Of a stretch of 64,000 nt of DNA, positions 24,903-33,572 are shown piece after piece. This DNA is from CAVVSD01 sp963757125 (GTDB lineage Bacteria; Actinomycetota; Thermoleophilia; Solirubrobacterales; Solirubrobacteraceae). Made by a program: the position numbers and the translations under genes. The notes below the pieces were generated by a model, which saw only the letters and a list, made by a program, of their open reading frames with translations, was not told the origin of the DNA and searched no databases. The DNA is taken from NCBI GenBank assembly GCA_963757125.1, contig CAVWQP010000004.1, positions 1,612,001-1,676,000 of the forward strand, given 5' to 3'. How positions within the stretch are numbered: position 1 is the first letter of the stretch; each line of letters starts with the position of its first letter.

Positions 24903-27842
24903 TCAGCCGCAGCCGGTGTTGTTGCCGCAGCTGCTGCAGGTGTAGCACGATCCGGTGCGCTGCATCATCCCGCCGCACTGGTTGCAGGCGGGGCCGAGGT
25001 CCAGCCCCATCATGCGGGCCGGGTGCACCGGCGGCGAGTCCGTCAGCGCGTCGGCGGCCGCGCGCGTGGTCCCCGGCTGGGAGCCGGCGACCGTCGGGAT
25101 GCCGGGCGACGAGCCCGGGACCGCCGGGTCGGCGGGCTTCGTCGGCGCGTGGGCGCCGCCGTTGCCGTTGCCGCCGTTGGTCGGGCCCGCGGTGTCCGAC
25201 GTCGCGGACGTCGCGGCGTCCTCCGCCGCCTTCCGCGCCCGGACCTCCTTGGTGAGGATGCCGAGCTCCTCCTGCGTGTCGACGTCCAGGAACCGGGACG
25301 CGAGCCACCGCATGATGTAGTCGGGCATCGACTTCGCGAACGGGATCTCGGGGTTCTGCGTGATCCCCTCGGGCTCGAAGCGCATGTAGGAGAACTTCTG
25401 CACGAGCGTCTCCAGCGGCACGCCGTACTGCAGCGAGATGGAGATCGCCGTCGCGAAGGAGTTCATCATCCCTCGCAGCGTCGAGCCCTCCTTGCCGATG
25501 TCGGTGAGGAAGATCTCCCCGACGGTGCCGTCCGGGTACATGCCGGCCGTGATGTAGCCCTCGTGGCCGCCGATCGAGAACTTGTGCGTGAGCGACTGGC
25601 GCTCGCGCGGCATCCGCTTGCGGGCGGGCCCGGTCTCCGCCGCGACCTGGGCCGTGGCGTTCGCCGTCGCCAGCGCGGTGGCCTCGTTGACGGCCTCGTC
25701 CAGCTCCGCCTGCGTGAAGATCGCGCCCGGCTTGGCCGGCGCCAAGTCCTGGGCGTCGGTGCGCAGCGCCTGCGCGGTCTTGGACCCGTCGCGGTAGATC
25801 GCCAGCGCCTTGACGCCGAGCCGCCACGCCTCCGTGTACGCGTCGGCGATGTCGTCGACCGTCACGTCGTTGGGCATGTTGACCGTCTTGGAGATCGCGC
25901 CCGACAGGAACGGCTGGACCGCGCCCATCATCTTGATGTGGCCGAGGTGCGAGATCGCGCGCTGGCCGACCGCGACGTCGAACACCGGCAGGTGCTCGGG
26001 CTTGAGGTGCGGCGCCTCGACGATCGAGTTCGTGGCGTTGATGTGCGCCTCGATCTCCGCGATCTGCTCACCCGGGTAGCCGAGCGTGTCGAGCGCGAGC
26101 GGCACCGTGCCGTTGACGATCGTCATGTTCCCGCCGCCGACGAGCTCCTTGAACTTGACGAGCGAGAAGTCCGGCTCGATGCCGGTCGTGTCGCAGTCCA
26201 TGAGGAAGGAGATCGTGCCGGTGGGCGCGAGGACGGTGGCCTGGGCGTTGCGGTAGCCGTGCTGCTCGCCGATCGTCACGGCGTCCTCCCACGAGGTGCG
26301 CGCCGCCTCGAGCAGCGGTGCGTCCTCGAGCGTGGAGTCCGGGATCGCGTAGGACGCGTCGCGGTGCATGCGCATGACCGCGTTGTGCGGCTCGCGGTTC
26401 TCCTCGTAGCGCTCGTACGGCCCCAGCGCCGCGGCGATGCGCGCCGACTGCGCGTAGGCGCGGCCGGTCATGAGCGCCGTGATGGCCGCAGCCGTGCCGC
26501 GACCCGCGTCCGAGTCGTACGGCATGCCGTTGGACATGAGGAACGCGCCGAGGTTCGCGTAGCCCAGGCCGAGCTGGCGGAACGCGCGGGCGTTGATGCC
26601 GATGTCCTCGGTGGGGTAGCTCGACGGGCCGACGATGATCTCCTGCGCGAGCAGGACGATGTCGACGGCGTGCTCGAACGTCCCGACGTCGAACGTGCCG
26701 TCGGCCCGGCGGAACTTCATGAGGTTCAGCGACGCGAGGTTGCAGGCCGAGTCGTCGACGTGCATGTACTCCGAGCACGGGTTCGACGCGTTGATGCGGC
26801 CCGACGCCGGCGACGTGTGCCACTGGTTGATCGTCGTGTCGTACTGGACACCCGGATCGGCGCAGCGCCACGCGGCCTCGGCGATCTCGCGCATGAGCTC
26901 GCGCGCCTGCACCGTCTTGACCGTGGTGCCGTCGACGCGCGCGGTGAGCTCCCACTCCTCGTCGTTCTCGACCGCGTGCATGAACGCGTCGGTCACGCGG
27001 ACGGAGTTGTTGGCGTTCTGGTACTGGATCGACGTGAAGCCCTCACCGTCGATGGACATGTCGAAGCCCGCGCGCCCGAGCGCCTCGGCCTTGTCCTCCT
27101 CCTTGGCCTTGCACCAGATGAAGTGCTGGATGTCCGGGTGGTCGACGTCGAGGACGACCATCTTCGCCGCGCGCCGCGTCTTGCCGCCGGACTTGATCGT
27201 GCCCGCCCAGGAGTCGGCGCCGCGCATGAAGGACACGGGGCCGGAGGCGGTGCCGCCCTTGCTCAGCGGCTCCTCGGAACCACGGATGCGGGAGAGGTTG
27301 ATGCCCGAGCCCGAACCACCGCGGAAGATCTTGCCCTCCTTGGTGTTCCAGGCGAGGATCGAGTCCATGTCGTCCTGCACCGACAGGATGAAGCAGGCCG
27401 AGCACTGCGGCTGCTCCTCGAACCCCACGTTGAACCAGACCGGCGAGTTGAAGGCCGCGTACTGGTGGAGCAGGATGAAGGTGAGCTCCGCCTCGAAGGC
27501 GTCGCCGTCCTCGGACGTCGCGAAGTAGCCGCGGCCGCGCCCCCAGTCGGCGATCGTGCCGGCGACGCGGCTGATCATCTGCTTGACCGAGCGCTCGCGC
27601 GCGGGCGAGTCGAGCTGGCCGCGGAAGTACTTCTGGGAGACGATGTTGGTCGAGTTCTGCGACCAGGTCGCGGGGAACTCGACGCCCTCCTGGCGGAAGG
27701 AGCCGACGGCCGCCGTCCGCGTTTCCCAGTCGACCGTGTCGAACGGGTGCACGCCGGGCTGGGTGAAGCGGCGCTGGATGCGCATCGCCTCTCCGGAGAC
27801 GACACCGTCGGTGGTGAGGGGAGACTGCGTCGGAGGCGTCAT
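24903..27842 (-). CDS. nrdJ: Adenosylcobalamin-dependent ribonucleotide reductase, class II
   Basis: A 979-residue enzyme that reduces ribonucleotides to deoxyribonucleotides using vitamin B12 coenzyme, independent of oxygen. Visible features include C147 in EEQPQCSACFILS, the NPCSE finger-loop motif at 354-358 with the radical-site cysteine, and SFLMDCDTTGIEPDFSL. A Gly/Pro/Asn-rich linker follows at about 890-950, and the C-terminal Cys-rich tail (CNQCGGMMQ, then CYTCSSCGNNTGCG) is used for thioredoxin re-reduction or Zn binding. GAAGGAG precedes the ATG at 27842. I looked upstream for a cobalamin riboswitch and NrdR boxes and saw neither. This is probably the main reductase of the cell. 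Confidence 0.95.
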   Translation of the reverse strand: MTPPTQSPLTTDGVVSGEAMRIQRRFTQPGVHPFDTVDWETRTAAVGSFRQEGVEFPATWSQNSTNIVSQKYFRGQLDSPARERSVKQMISRVAGTIADWGRGRGYFATSEDGDAFEAELTFILLHQYAAFNSPVWFNVGFEEQPQCSACFILSVQDDMDSILAWNTKEGKIFRGGSGSGINLSRIRGSEEPLSKGGTASGPVSFMRGADSWAGTIKSGGKTRRAAKMVVLDVDHPDIQHFIWCKAKEEDKAEALGRAGFDMSIDGEGFTSIQYQNANNSVRVTDAFMHAVENDEEWELTARVDGTTVKTVQARELMREIAEAAWRCADPGVQYDTTINQWHTSPASGRINASNPCSEYMHVDDSACNLASLNLMKFRRADGTFDVGTFEHAVDIVLLAQEIIVGPSSYPTEDIGINARAFRQLGLGYANLGAFLMSNGMPYDSDAGRGTAAAITALMTGRAYAQSARIAAALGPYERYEENREPHNAVMRMHRDASYAIPDSTLEDAPLLEAARTSWEDAVTIGEQHGYRNAQATVLAPTGTISFLMDCDTTGIEPDFSLVKFKELVGGGNMTIVNGTVPLALDTLGYPGEQIAEIEAHINATNSIVEAPHLKPEHLPVFDVAVGQRAISHLGHIKMMGAVQPFLSGAISKTVNMPNDVTVDDIADAYTEAWRLGVKALAIYRDGSKTAQALRTDAQDLAPAKPGAIFTQAELDEAVNEATALATANATAQVAAETGPARKRMPRERQSLTHKFSIGGHEGYITAGMYPDGTVGEIFLTDIGKEGSTLRGMMNSFATAISISLQYGVPLETLVQKFSYMRFEPEGITQNPEIPFAKSMPDYIMRWLASRFLDVDTQEELGILTKEVRARKAAEDAATSATSDTAGPTNGGNGNGGAHAPTKPADPAVPGSSPGIPTVAGSQPGTTRAAADALTDSPPVHPARMMGLDLGPACNQCGGMMQRTGSCYTCSSCGNNTGCG

Positions 27843-27966
27843 GCTGCTCCTTCAGGATACCGGGGTCTGCCGGTGAAACGGGGGTGTGGGATGTGCCCAC
27901 GGTGCCGCGGAAATCGCGCACGTTGCGGGGCTTTTCGCGCTTCCCGGGCTGGGCCCCGAGATCACA

Positions 27967-27991
27967 CGCCCGGTGGGAGTGCCACCGGGCG
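27967..27991. terminator. Strong hairpin downstream of the SDR gene, upstream of nrdJ
   Basis: CGCCCGGTGG and CCACCGGGCG form perfect 10-bp arms around a five-base loop. It begins 39 bases after the stop of the leftward SDR gene and about 125 bases before nrdJ, so it most likely insulates nrdJ from SDR transcription. A role as leader structure of nrdJ cannot be excluded. Confidence 0.6.
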
Positions 27992-28029
27992 CAGGATGCT
28001 TGCGCGAGGGTCGGACGGAACCGGCCCGG

Positions 28030-28830
28030 TCAGGCCCCCACGAGCTGCTCCGAGAGCTCCCGCAGACGCCGCTGCGCGTCCGGGTCGTACGCCTGATCCA
28101 TCGCCCGCGCCGCGTCCTGCACGTTGAAGTACACGCCCGTCACGCCCTCGAGCTCCGGATCGGCCACGAGGCGGACCGTCGCGTCGATGCCCTCCTGCAC
28201 CGTGCTGCGCGGGTCCATGCCCGGCCCGAGGATCTTCGTCGGCATGAACGTCGACGGGTGCAGCGCGGTGACCGCGACGTCGCCGTCGAGCCGCCCCGCC
28301 ATGTCCATCGTCTGGTTGATCTGCGCGAGCTTCGCCTGGCAGTACGCGCGCCCTGCGTCGTAGCCCGTGTCCATCATCGGGTCGTCGAAGTCGATCGGCG
28401 CCTGGCCGGCCGACGCGACGAACACGATGCGCGACGGCGCCGACGACCGGAGGAGCGGCAGCAGCTCGCGCGTGAGCAGGTAGCCGGCGAGGTAGTCGAC
28501 CTGGAGCACGAGCTCGACCCCGTCCTGGCTGAACTCGCGCTCGGGCAGGAAGCCGATGCCGGCGTTGTTGACGAGCGCGTCGAGGCGCTCCTCGTTCGCC
28601 GCGACCTCCGCGGCCATGGCCCGGACCTCGTCGAGCGAGGCGAAGTCGGCGCGGTACGTGCGGAACTTCTCGGAGCCGGTCTCGTCGCGCAGCTCGGCGA
28701 GCGTGCGCTCCAGGCGCTCGGGGCTGCGGCCGTGGAGGAGGACGGTCGCGCCGCGGGAGGCGAGGTCGGCTGCGACGCCGCGGCCGAGGCCGTCGGTCGC
28801 GCCCGTGACGAGGATGACCTGCTCGGAGAT
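28030..28830 (-). CDS. Short-chain dehydrogenase (retinol-dehydrogenase-like) lacking a canonical start codon
   Basis: About 266 residues of a classical SDR. The cofactor motif VILVTGATDGLGRGVAADLA begins five codons from the likely start, followed by LVNNAGIG, the active-site region IVFVASAG and YCQAKLAQ, the Tyr-x-x-x-Lys equivalent. Conserved homology begins upstream of the first usable ATG (28617), which would delete the Rossmann motif. At the expected start the codon is ATC (28830-28828). Alternatively the ATG at 28840 is the start and one extra base near 28831 breaks the frame. The gene precedes a strong terminator and is followed on the same strand by nrdJ. The substrate is unknown. 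Confidence 0.7.
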   Translation of the reverse strand: MSEQVILVTGATDGLGRGVAADLASRGATVLLHGRSPERLERTLAELRDETGSEKFRTYRADFASLDEVRAMAAEVAANEERLDALVNNAGIGFLPEREFSQDGVELVLQVDYLAGYLLTRELLPLLRSSAPSRIVFVASAGQAPIDFDDPMMDTGYDAGRAYCQAKLAQINQTMDMAGRLDGDVAVTALHPSTFMPTKILGPGMDPRSTVQEGIDATVRLVADPELEGVTGVYFNVQDAARAMDQAYDPDAQRRLRELSEQLVGA

Positions 28831-28864
28831 CGTCGCGCATCGGGCGAACCTAGCGCCCCGCGCT

Positions 28865-29386
28865 CTACCGCCCGAAGCGCATCCAGTCCGCGAAGTCCGC
28901 CCACGCGCCGGATGCGCGCCAGCCGAACTCCGCGAGGCTGTGGCGCACGCGCGGCCACCAGGGCGGCTCGAGGCCCTGCCACCAGGCGATCGCCCAGGCC
29001 AGGGCGAGCAGGACGACCAGCGCGATGAGCACGACGAGCGCGACGAGGCCCTTGGGCGCGCCGCCGTCGGAGGCCGGGGCGGTGGTGGTCGTGGCCGGCG
29101 CGGGCTGTGCGGCGGCGGGCGGTGGCGTCGTCGCCGTCGCGGGTGGGGGGACGGCGGCGGTGGTCGGCGGCGGCGTCGTGGAGGTCGGGGCCGGTGTCGT
29201 CGCGGTCGCCGGTGGGGCGGTGGCGGACGTGTCCGGCGTCGTCGGCGCAGGGGCCGGGGCCGTGCCCGTCGGGGCGGGCGCGATCGTCGTCGGCGTGCCC
29301 GGATCGACGGCCTGTGCCGGCGCGAGCGCGGGCACGAGGAGCGCGGCGAGCGCGGCGGCGAGCAGCCAGGGGAGGAGGCGTCGCAT
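28865..29386 (-). CDS. Secreted/anchored Pro-Thr-Ala-rich protein
   Basis: A 173-residue protein with a signal peptide (RRLLPWLLAAALAALLVPAL, cleavage near AQA), an unstructured stretch from about residue 27 to 110 composed of P, T and A, a transmembrane helix (LVALVVLIALVVLLALAWAI) near residues 113-132 and a short basic/aromatic tail ending WMRFGR. The layout suggests an extracellular stalk with a membrane anchor. No conserved domain is recognised, and the low-complexity portion makes homology searches unreliable. Confidence 0.6.
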   Translation of the reverse strand: MRRLLPWLLAAALAALLVPALAPAQAVDPGTPTTIAPAPTGTAPAPAPTTPDTSATAPPATATTPAPTSTTPPPTTAAVPPPATATTPPPAAAQPAPATTTTAPASDGGAPKGLVALVVLIALVVLLALAWAIAWWQGLEPPWWPRVRHSLAEFGWRASGAWADFADWMRFGR

Positions 29387-29422
29387 CGCGGGCGGCCACG
29401 CTAGCAGCGGGCCGGTCCGCTG

Positions 29423-29818
29423 CTAGCGCACCGGCACCCAGTGGATGTCGGCGCCGATCGCGGCGCTCTGGGCCTGGCCGATCGCGGCCCGGCCCGCGTC
29501 GCCGACCCCCGCGACCGCTGCGAAGTCGCCGGCGGCCAGCGCCGCGGCCTGCGCCTGCGCGTCCATCGGACCGCCGGCGCGGCGGATCGTGGCCTCGGCG
29601 CCGGGGGCTCCGGCGGCGGCGCGTGCGGCGGCCGTGGCGCGCGCGATCTCGGAGGCGGGGGTGCCGACCGTCGCGACGACGGCGATGCGGGGGGCGTTCG
29701 TCGTCTGCGGACCGGCGTCTCCGGCCGCGAGCGCCCCAGAGGCGAGGCCGGTCGCCAGGGCGACGGCCACGCCGACCGACGCGAGTCGCCGGCCTCGGTA
29801 GCTCTTCATGCTTGTCAT
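29423..29818 (-). CDS. Small secreted Ala-rich hypothetical protein
   Basis: About 131 residues (three fewer if the second ATG at 29809 is used). A basic start with RGRRLASVGVAVALATGLAS forms a signal peptide cleaved near ALAAGDAGP. The mature part is dominated by Ala and Gly with a few charged residues (PRIAVVATVGTPASEIARAT), so it is probably exported, but I recognise no family. It is divergent from the LacI gene and the 14-bp palindrome in between overlaps its promoter region, making it a likely target. Confidence 0.55.
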   Translation of the reverse strand: MTSMKSYRGRRLASVGVAVALATGLASGALAAGDAGPQTTNAPRIAVVATVGTPASEIARATAAARAAAGAPGAEATIRRAGGPMDAQAQAAALAAGDFAAVAGVGDAGRAAIGQAQSAAIGADIHWVPVR

Positions 29819-29828
29819 ACGTAACACC

Positions 29829-29842
29829 GTACTACGTAGTAC
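29829..29842. promoter_or_regulatory. LacI-type operator palindrome
   Basis: GTACTACGTAGTAC is a perfect 14-bp palindrome with a central CG, the hallmark of LacI/GalR-family operators. It lies 28 bases before the lacI-type gene and 10 bases before the divergent small secreted-protein gene. A second TACGTA lies at 29818-29823. It is inferred to be the autoregulatory site. Confidence 0.6.
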
Positions 29843-29870
29843 CAAAGTCTGCGAGGCGGGAAGTGATTGC

Positions 29871-30896
29871 ATGGGCGGAATCGCCGGTTCCCAGCCACGC
29901 ACCCGCCCGAGCGTCACGAGCGTCGACGTCGCCCGTCGCGCGGGCGTGTCGCAGACGACGGTGTCGCTCGTGCTGTCCGGCAAGGCGGCCGGCCGCATCT
30001 CCGACGCGACGGCCGAGGCGGTCCAGCGCGCCGCCCGCGAGCTCGGCTACCGGCCCCACGCGGCGGCCCGCGCGCTGCGCTCGGGGATCTCGGCGACCGT
30101 CGGCCTCGTCGTCGCCGACGTCACCCATCCGTTCTTCGGCCTCACGCTGCGCGGCGCGCACAACGCCGCGCGCGAGGCGGGCCACGTCGTCGTGCTCATC
30201 GACGACGACTACGGCACCCGGGGCGAGACGGCCATCGAGACGCTCCAGCACGGCGCGATCGACGGCTTCGTGTTCTTCGCCGCCGATCCGCCGGCGTCGC
30301 TGCGCGACCCGGGGGCACCGCCCGTCGTGGTCGTCGAGTCCGAGGCCCTCGGGCTGCCGAACGTGCGCCTCGACGTCGAATCCGGCACCGACGAGGCCCT
30401 CGCGCACCTGCACGAGCTCGGGCACCGCCGGATCGGGCTGCTGCGCTCGGCGATCCGGGGCGAGACGTTCGACCGCCGCCACGTCCGCTGGCGCGAGCAC
30501 CTGCGTGCCAACGGCGAGGACCCCGACGACCAGGTCGTCGTCGACACCCGGTTCACGGCCAAGGCGACGATCGACGCCGCGCGCGAGTGGCTCGCGCGCC
30601 GCGGGGACACGACCGCCGTCCTCTGCGACGACGACGTCATCGCGGCGGGGATGCTCGCTGCCGCGCAGGCGGAGGGCGTCGACGTCCCCGGTGAGCTGTC
30701 CGTCGTCGGCTTCGACAACCTCGACCTCACGCGCCTGACGTTCCCGGCGCTCACGACCGTCGCGACGGACCCGGAGGGCCTCGGTGCCGCCGCGTTCGAG
30801 CTGCTCCACGCGCGGCTGCAGGGCAAGCGGCCGCGCAACCGGGTCCTGCCCGTGCAGCTCGTGGTCCGCGACTCGACCGGACCGGCCGCCCGCTAG
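29871..30896 (+). CDS. LacI-family transcriptional regulator
   Basis: A 341-residue repressor. The N-terminal helix-turn-helix with hinge helix is VTSVDVARRAGVSQTTVSLV followed by the GRISDATAEAVQRAARELGY block, and the periplasmic-binding-protein-like core spans about residues 65-335 (SATVGLVVADVTHPFFGLTL, VVGFDNLDLTRL, LTTVATDPEGLGAAAFELL). Such regulators usually respond to sugars or nucleosides. ATG 29871 is chosen because homology begins right after it. It shares a CTAG stop overlap with the convergent tmk. Confidence 0.9.
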   Translation: MGGIAGSQPRTRPSVTSVDVARRAGVSQTTVSLVLSGKAAGRISDATAEAVQRAARELGYRPHAAARALRSGISATVGLVVADVTHPFFGLTLRGAHNAAREAGHVVVLIDDDYGTRGETAIETLQHGAIDGFVFFAADPPASLRDPGAPPVVVVESEALGLPNVRLDVESGTDEALAHLHELGHRRIGLLRSAIRGETFDRRHVRWREHLRANGEDPDDQVVVDTRFTAKATIDAAREWLARRGDTTAVLCDDDVIAAGMLAAAQAEGVDVPGELSVVGFDNLDLTRLTFPALTTVATDPEGLGAAAFELLHARLQGKRPRNRVLPVQLVVRDSTGPAAR

Positions 30897-31513
30897 GCCA
30901 GGAGGTCGTCGAGCGCCGCGAGCGCGGCGGCCAGCACCTCGGGCTCGGCGCCGCCGGCGTCGAGCACCCGGATCCGCTCGGGCTCCTCGCGCGCGAGGTC
31001 CGCGTACGCCGCCGCGACGCGCGCGAAGAACGTCGCGTCCTCCGCCTCGAGCCGATCGGGCTCCTCGCCCCGTCCGGCGAGCCGCGCGCGACCGGCAGCC
31101 GGATCGAGCGCGAGCAGCAGCGTCCGGTCGGGGACCAGCCCACCGGTGGCGAAGCGGTTGAGCTCGCGGACGCGGTCCACCCCGAGCCCGCGCGCGGCGC
31201 CCTGGTAGGCGAGCGACGAGTCGACGAAGCGATCGAGCAGCACCCAGCTGCCGTCGTCGAGCAGCGGGCGCACCCGCTCCTCCACGAGCTGGGCGCGCGC
31301 GGCCGCGTAGAGCAGCGCCTCCGCCGCGCCGCCGACCCGCAGCGCCGGATCCTTCACGAGCGCGCGGATGCGCTCGGACAGCGCGACGCCCCCCGGCTCG
31401 CGCAGGAGGACAGCCTCGACCCCCCGCGCGGCGAGCGCGGACACGAGCCCGGCGGCGAGGGTCGTCTTGCCCGCGCCGTCGAGTCCCTCGATCGTCACCA
31501 GGCGGCCGGCCAT
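30893..31513 (-). CDS. tmk: Thymidylate kinase
   Basis: A 206-residue kinase that converts dTMP to dTDP. The P-loop is IEGLDGAGKTTL, the DRF motif with substrate-binding residues is VLLDRFVDSSLAYQG and the LID region contains LAGRGEEPDRLE. The length is normal for the family. The gene is divergent from holB with 31 bases between the starts, an inverted form of the common tmk-holB operon. Confidence 0.93.
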   Translation of the reverse strand: MAGRLVTIEGLDGAGKTTLAAGLVSALAARGVEAVLLREPGGVALSERIRALVKDPALRVGGAAEALLYAAARAQLVEERVRPLLDDGSWVLLDRFVDSSLAYQGAARGLGVDRVRELNRFATGGLVPDRTLLLALDPAAGRARLAGRGEEPDRLEAEDATFFARVAAAYADLAREEPERIRVLDAGGAEPEVLAAALAALDDLLA

Positions 31514-31544
31514 CGGGCGGCGACCCTACAGTCCTGGGCGGCCC

Positions 31545-32651
31545 ATGCTCTCGTCGCTCGAGCGTCATCCCCACGCCCGCGCCGTCCTCGGCGCGGCCCT
31601 GCCGCCCGACGGCAACCCCTCGCACGCCTACCTCTTCCACGGCCCCGCGGGCAGCGGGAAGGCGGCAGCGGCCCGCGCGTTCGCCGCCGAGCTGCTCGCC
31701 GACGGCTCGCGCGATCCCGACAACGCGCGCGTCCGCGTGGAGCACGGCGTCCATCCCGACCTCACGTGGGTCGCGCCGGCGAGCGCCGCCGGGATCCTCG
31801 TCGGCGACGTCGACGAGCCCGTGGTCGCCGCCGCGACGCGGACCCCGTTCGAGGCGTCGCGCCGCGTCTTCGTCATCGAGGACGCCGACGAGCTCAACGA
31901 CCAGGCCGCCAACCGGATGCTCAAGACGCTCGAGGAGCCTGCGTCCTACGTGCACCTCGTGCTCCTGACGGCGCGTCCCGGCGACGTGCTGCCGACGATC
32001 GCCAGCCGCTGCCAGGCGGTGCGCTTCGACGCGCCCGGCACCGACGAGCTCGCGGAGCGCCTCGGCCGTCAGGGCGTCGCGCCCGAGCAGGCGCAGGCCT
32101 GCGCGCGCCTCGCGCTCGGGGACGCCAATCGGGCCATCGCGCTCGCCCTCGGCGAGGGACCGGCGCTGCGGGCGGGGGCGGAGGCGTTCGCGCGGTCCGC
32201 GGTCAGCGGGAACCTCCTCGCGCGCCCGTGGATCGAGGTGCTCGCGCAGGCCCGTGCGCGCGGCGAGCGGGCGCAGGCCCAGGTCGAGGCGGCCGGGGCC
32301 GACGAGATGGAGCTCGTGCCCAAGAAGGAGCGCAGGCGCATCGAGCGCGAGACCGGGGAGCGCGCCAAGCGCGCCCACCGCCGGGCGCAGACCGCGGGGC
32401 TCGACGAGGCCCTCGCGCTCGTGGGGCTGTGGTTCCGCGACCTCGCGTGCGTCGCGGACGGGGCGCCCGAGCTCGTCGCCCACAGCGACCGGGCCGACGC
32501 CCTGCGCGACGACGCCGCCGGGCGCAGCGCGCACCGCCTGCGGGCGGCGCAGGCGCACGTCGACGACGCGCGCTCCGCCTTCGAGCTCAACCCGTCGGAG
32601 GAGCTTCTGCTCGAGGCGCTGGCGATCCGGCTCGCGCGAACGCTGGCCTAG
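31545..32651 (+). CDS. holB: DNA polymerase III delta-prime subunit
   Basis: A 368-residue clamp-loader subunit. A degenerate P-loop LFHGPAGSGKAAAARAFAAE, FVIEDADELNDQAANRMLKT (Walker B-like sensor region), TLEEPASYVHLVLLTARP and TIASRCQAVRF match the HolB/DnaX AAA+ module. The usual Zn-binding cysteines of tau/delta-prime are missing, which is common in the delta-prime of Actinobacteria. The C-terminal helical part is long (about 120 residues). The last 65 bases overlap the convergent nitrilase gene. Confidence 0.85.
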   Translation: MLSSLERHPHARAVLGAALPPDGNPSHAYLFHGPAGSGKAAAARAFAAELLADGSRDPDNARVRVEHGVHPDLTWVAPASAAGILVGDVDEPVVAAATRTPFEASRRVFVIEDADELNDQAANRMLKTLEEPASYVHLVLLTARPGDVLPTIASRCQAVRFDAPGTDELAERLGRQGVAPEQAQACARLALGDANRAIALALGEGPALRAGAEAFARSAVSGNLLARPWIEVLAQARARGERAQAQVEAAGADEMELVPKKERRRIERETGERAKRAHRRAQTAGLDEALALVGLWFRDLACVADGAPELVAHSDRADALRDDAAGRSAHRLRAAQAHVDDARSAFELNPSEELLLEALAIRLARTLA

Positions 32652-33495
32652 GTTCGCCGTAGGCGGCCGGCCTGCGGTCGCCGAGGTGGTCGATGTCCAG
32701 CAGCGTCTCGGCGATCGCCGCCGCGGGGTCGACCCGCGCGAGCGCGACGCCCTCGTCGTGCCCCGTCTCCGCGAGCACCACGCCGTCGGGATCCACGACC
32801 TTCGAGCGGCCGACGAAGCGCCGTGCGCCCCACGGTCCCGTGAGGTTGGACGAGACCCACACGACCTGGTTCTCGATGGCCCGGACGCAGTCCACGGCGT
32901 CGAAGTGCCGGGTCTGGCGGTCGTCGCGCAGGTCCGGCGCGGGCCGGCGGCGGTCCGCCGACCAGGCCGACATGCACGCGATGACCTCTGCGCCGTCGAG
33001 CGCCAGCGCCCGCGACGCCTCGGGGAAGAGCTTGTCGTAGCAGAGCAGCATCCCGACGCGGCCGATCGGCGTGTCGAAGGCGGCGAAGCCGTCGCCGGGC
33101 GCGTACGCGAAGCGCTCGGCGGGCGGGAGGTGCACCTTGCGGTGACGGCCGAGTACGCCGTCGCCGGAGACGCAGACGGCCGATGCGTAGCGCTCGCCCG
33201 CCGAGCCGGCCTCGCTGTATCCGACGCAGACGACCGCGTCGCCGGCGATCCGCGACAGCCGAGCGATCTCCGGACCGCAGGGGTCCAGCGCCGGCGGGAG
33301 CATGTCCGGCGCGGGAGGCATCCCGGGCTCGGTCTCCAGGAGGTAGCCGCCCAGCGCCGACTCGGGGAACACGATGAGCCGCGCGCCGGCGCGGCGCGCG
33401 GCGCGGACCGTCGACGCGATCCGCGTCAGCGCGGCATCGACATCGCGCCCGAAGGGCGCTGCGATGGCTGCGACTGCGCCGGGGCCGGCGTCCAC
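32587..33495 (-). CDS. Carbon-nitrogen hydrolase (nitrilase superfamily)
   Basis: A 302-residue enzyme with the complete Glu-Lys-Cys triad: E45 in LIVFPESALGG, K120 in GRHRKVHLPP and C152 in MLLCYDKLFPEA. It probably hydrolyses an amide or nitrile (N-carbamoyl- or omega-amidase-like). The start at 33495 gives the normal length. The C-terminal 20 or so residues overlap holB on the other strand and are Pro/Ala-rich, so the true end could be non-essential tail. Confidence 0.87.
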   Translation of the reverse strand: MDAGPGAVAAIAAPFGRDVDAALTRIASTVRAARRAGARLIVFPESALGGYLLETEPGMPPAPDMLPPALDPCGPEIARLSRIAGDAVVCVGYSEAGSAGERYASAVCVSGDGVLGRHRKVHLPPAERFAYAPGDGFAAFDTPIGRVGMLLCYDKLFPEASRALALDGAEVIACMSAWSADRRRPAPDLRDDRQTRHFDAVDCVRAIENQVVWVSSNLTGPWGARRFVGRSKVVDPDGVVLAETGHDEGVALARVDPAAAIAETLLDIDHLGDRRPAAYGEPRPAFARAGSPAPRAEAPPTG

Positions 33496-33572
33496 CCGCG
33501 CATCGTCTCCGACCGCGGATCCCTAATGCAATCGCCCGTCTGTCCCGAGCGGACCGCCATGCGGGACAAGCC

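Noticed and set aside
27843..28029. Cobalamin riboswitch or NrdR boxes upstream of nrdJ
   Set aside because: No B12-box-like conserved element or paired NrdR palindromes could be found; only a hairpin that fits a terminator of the upstream gene.
24627..28127. 1166-codon open frame opposite nrdJ
   Set aside because: It spans several genes and lacks any domain, while nrdJ on the other strand is unmistakable.
33541..33568. Terminator downstream of the PHP gene
   Set aside because: TGTCCCG and CGGGACA can pair, but the seven-base stem encloses a 14-base loop and is not convincing.
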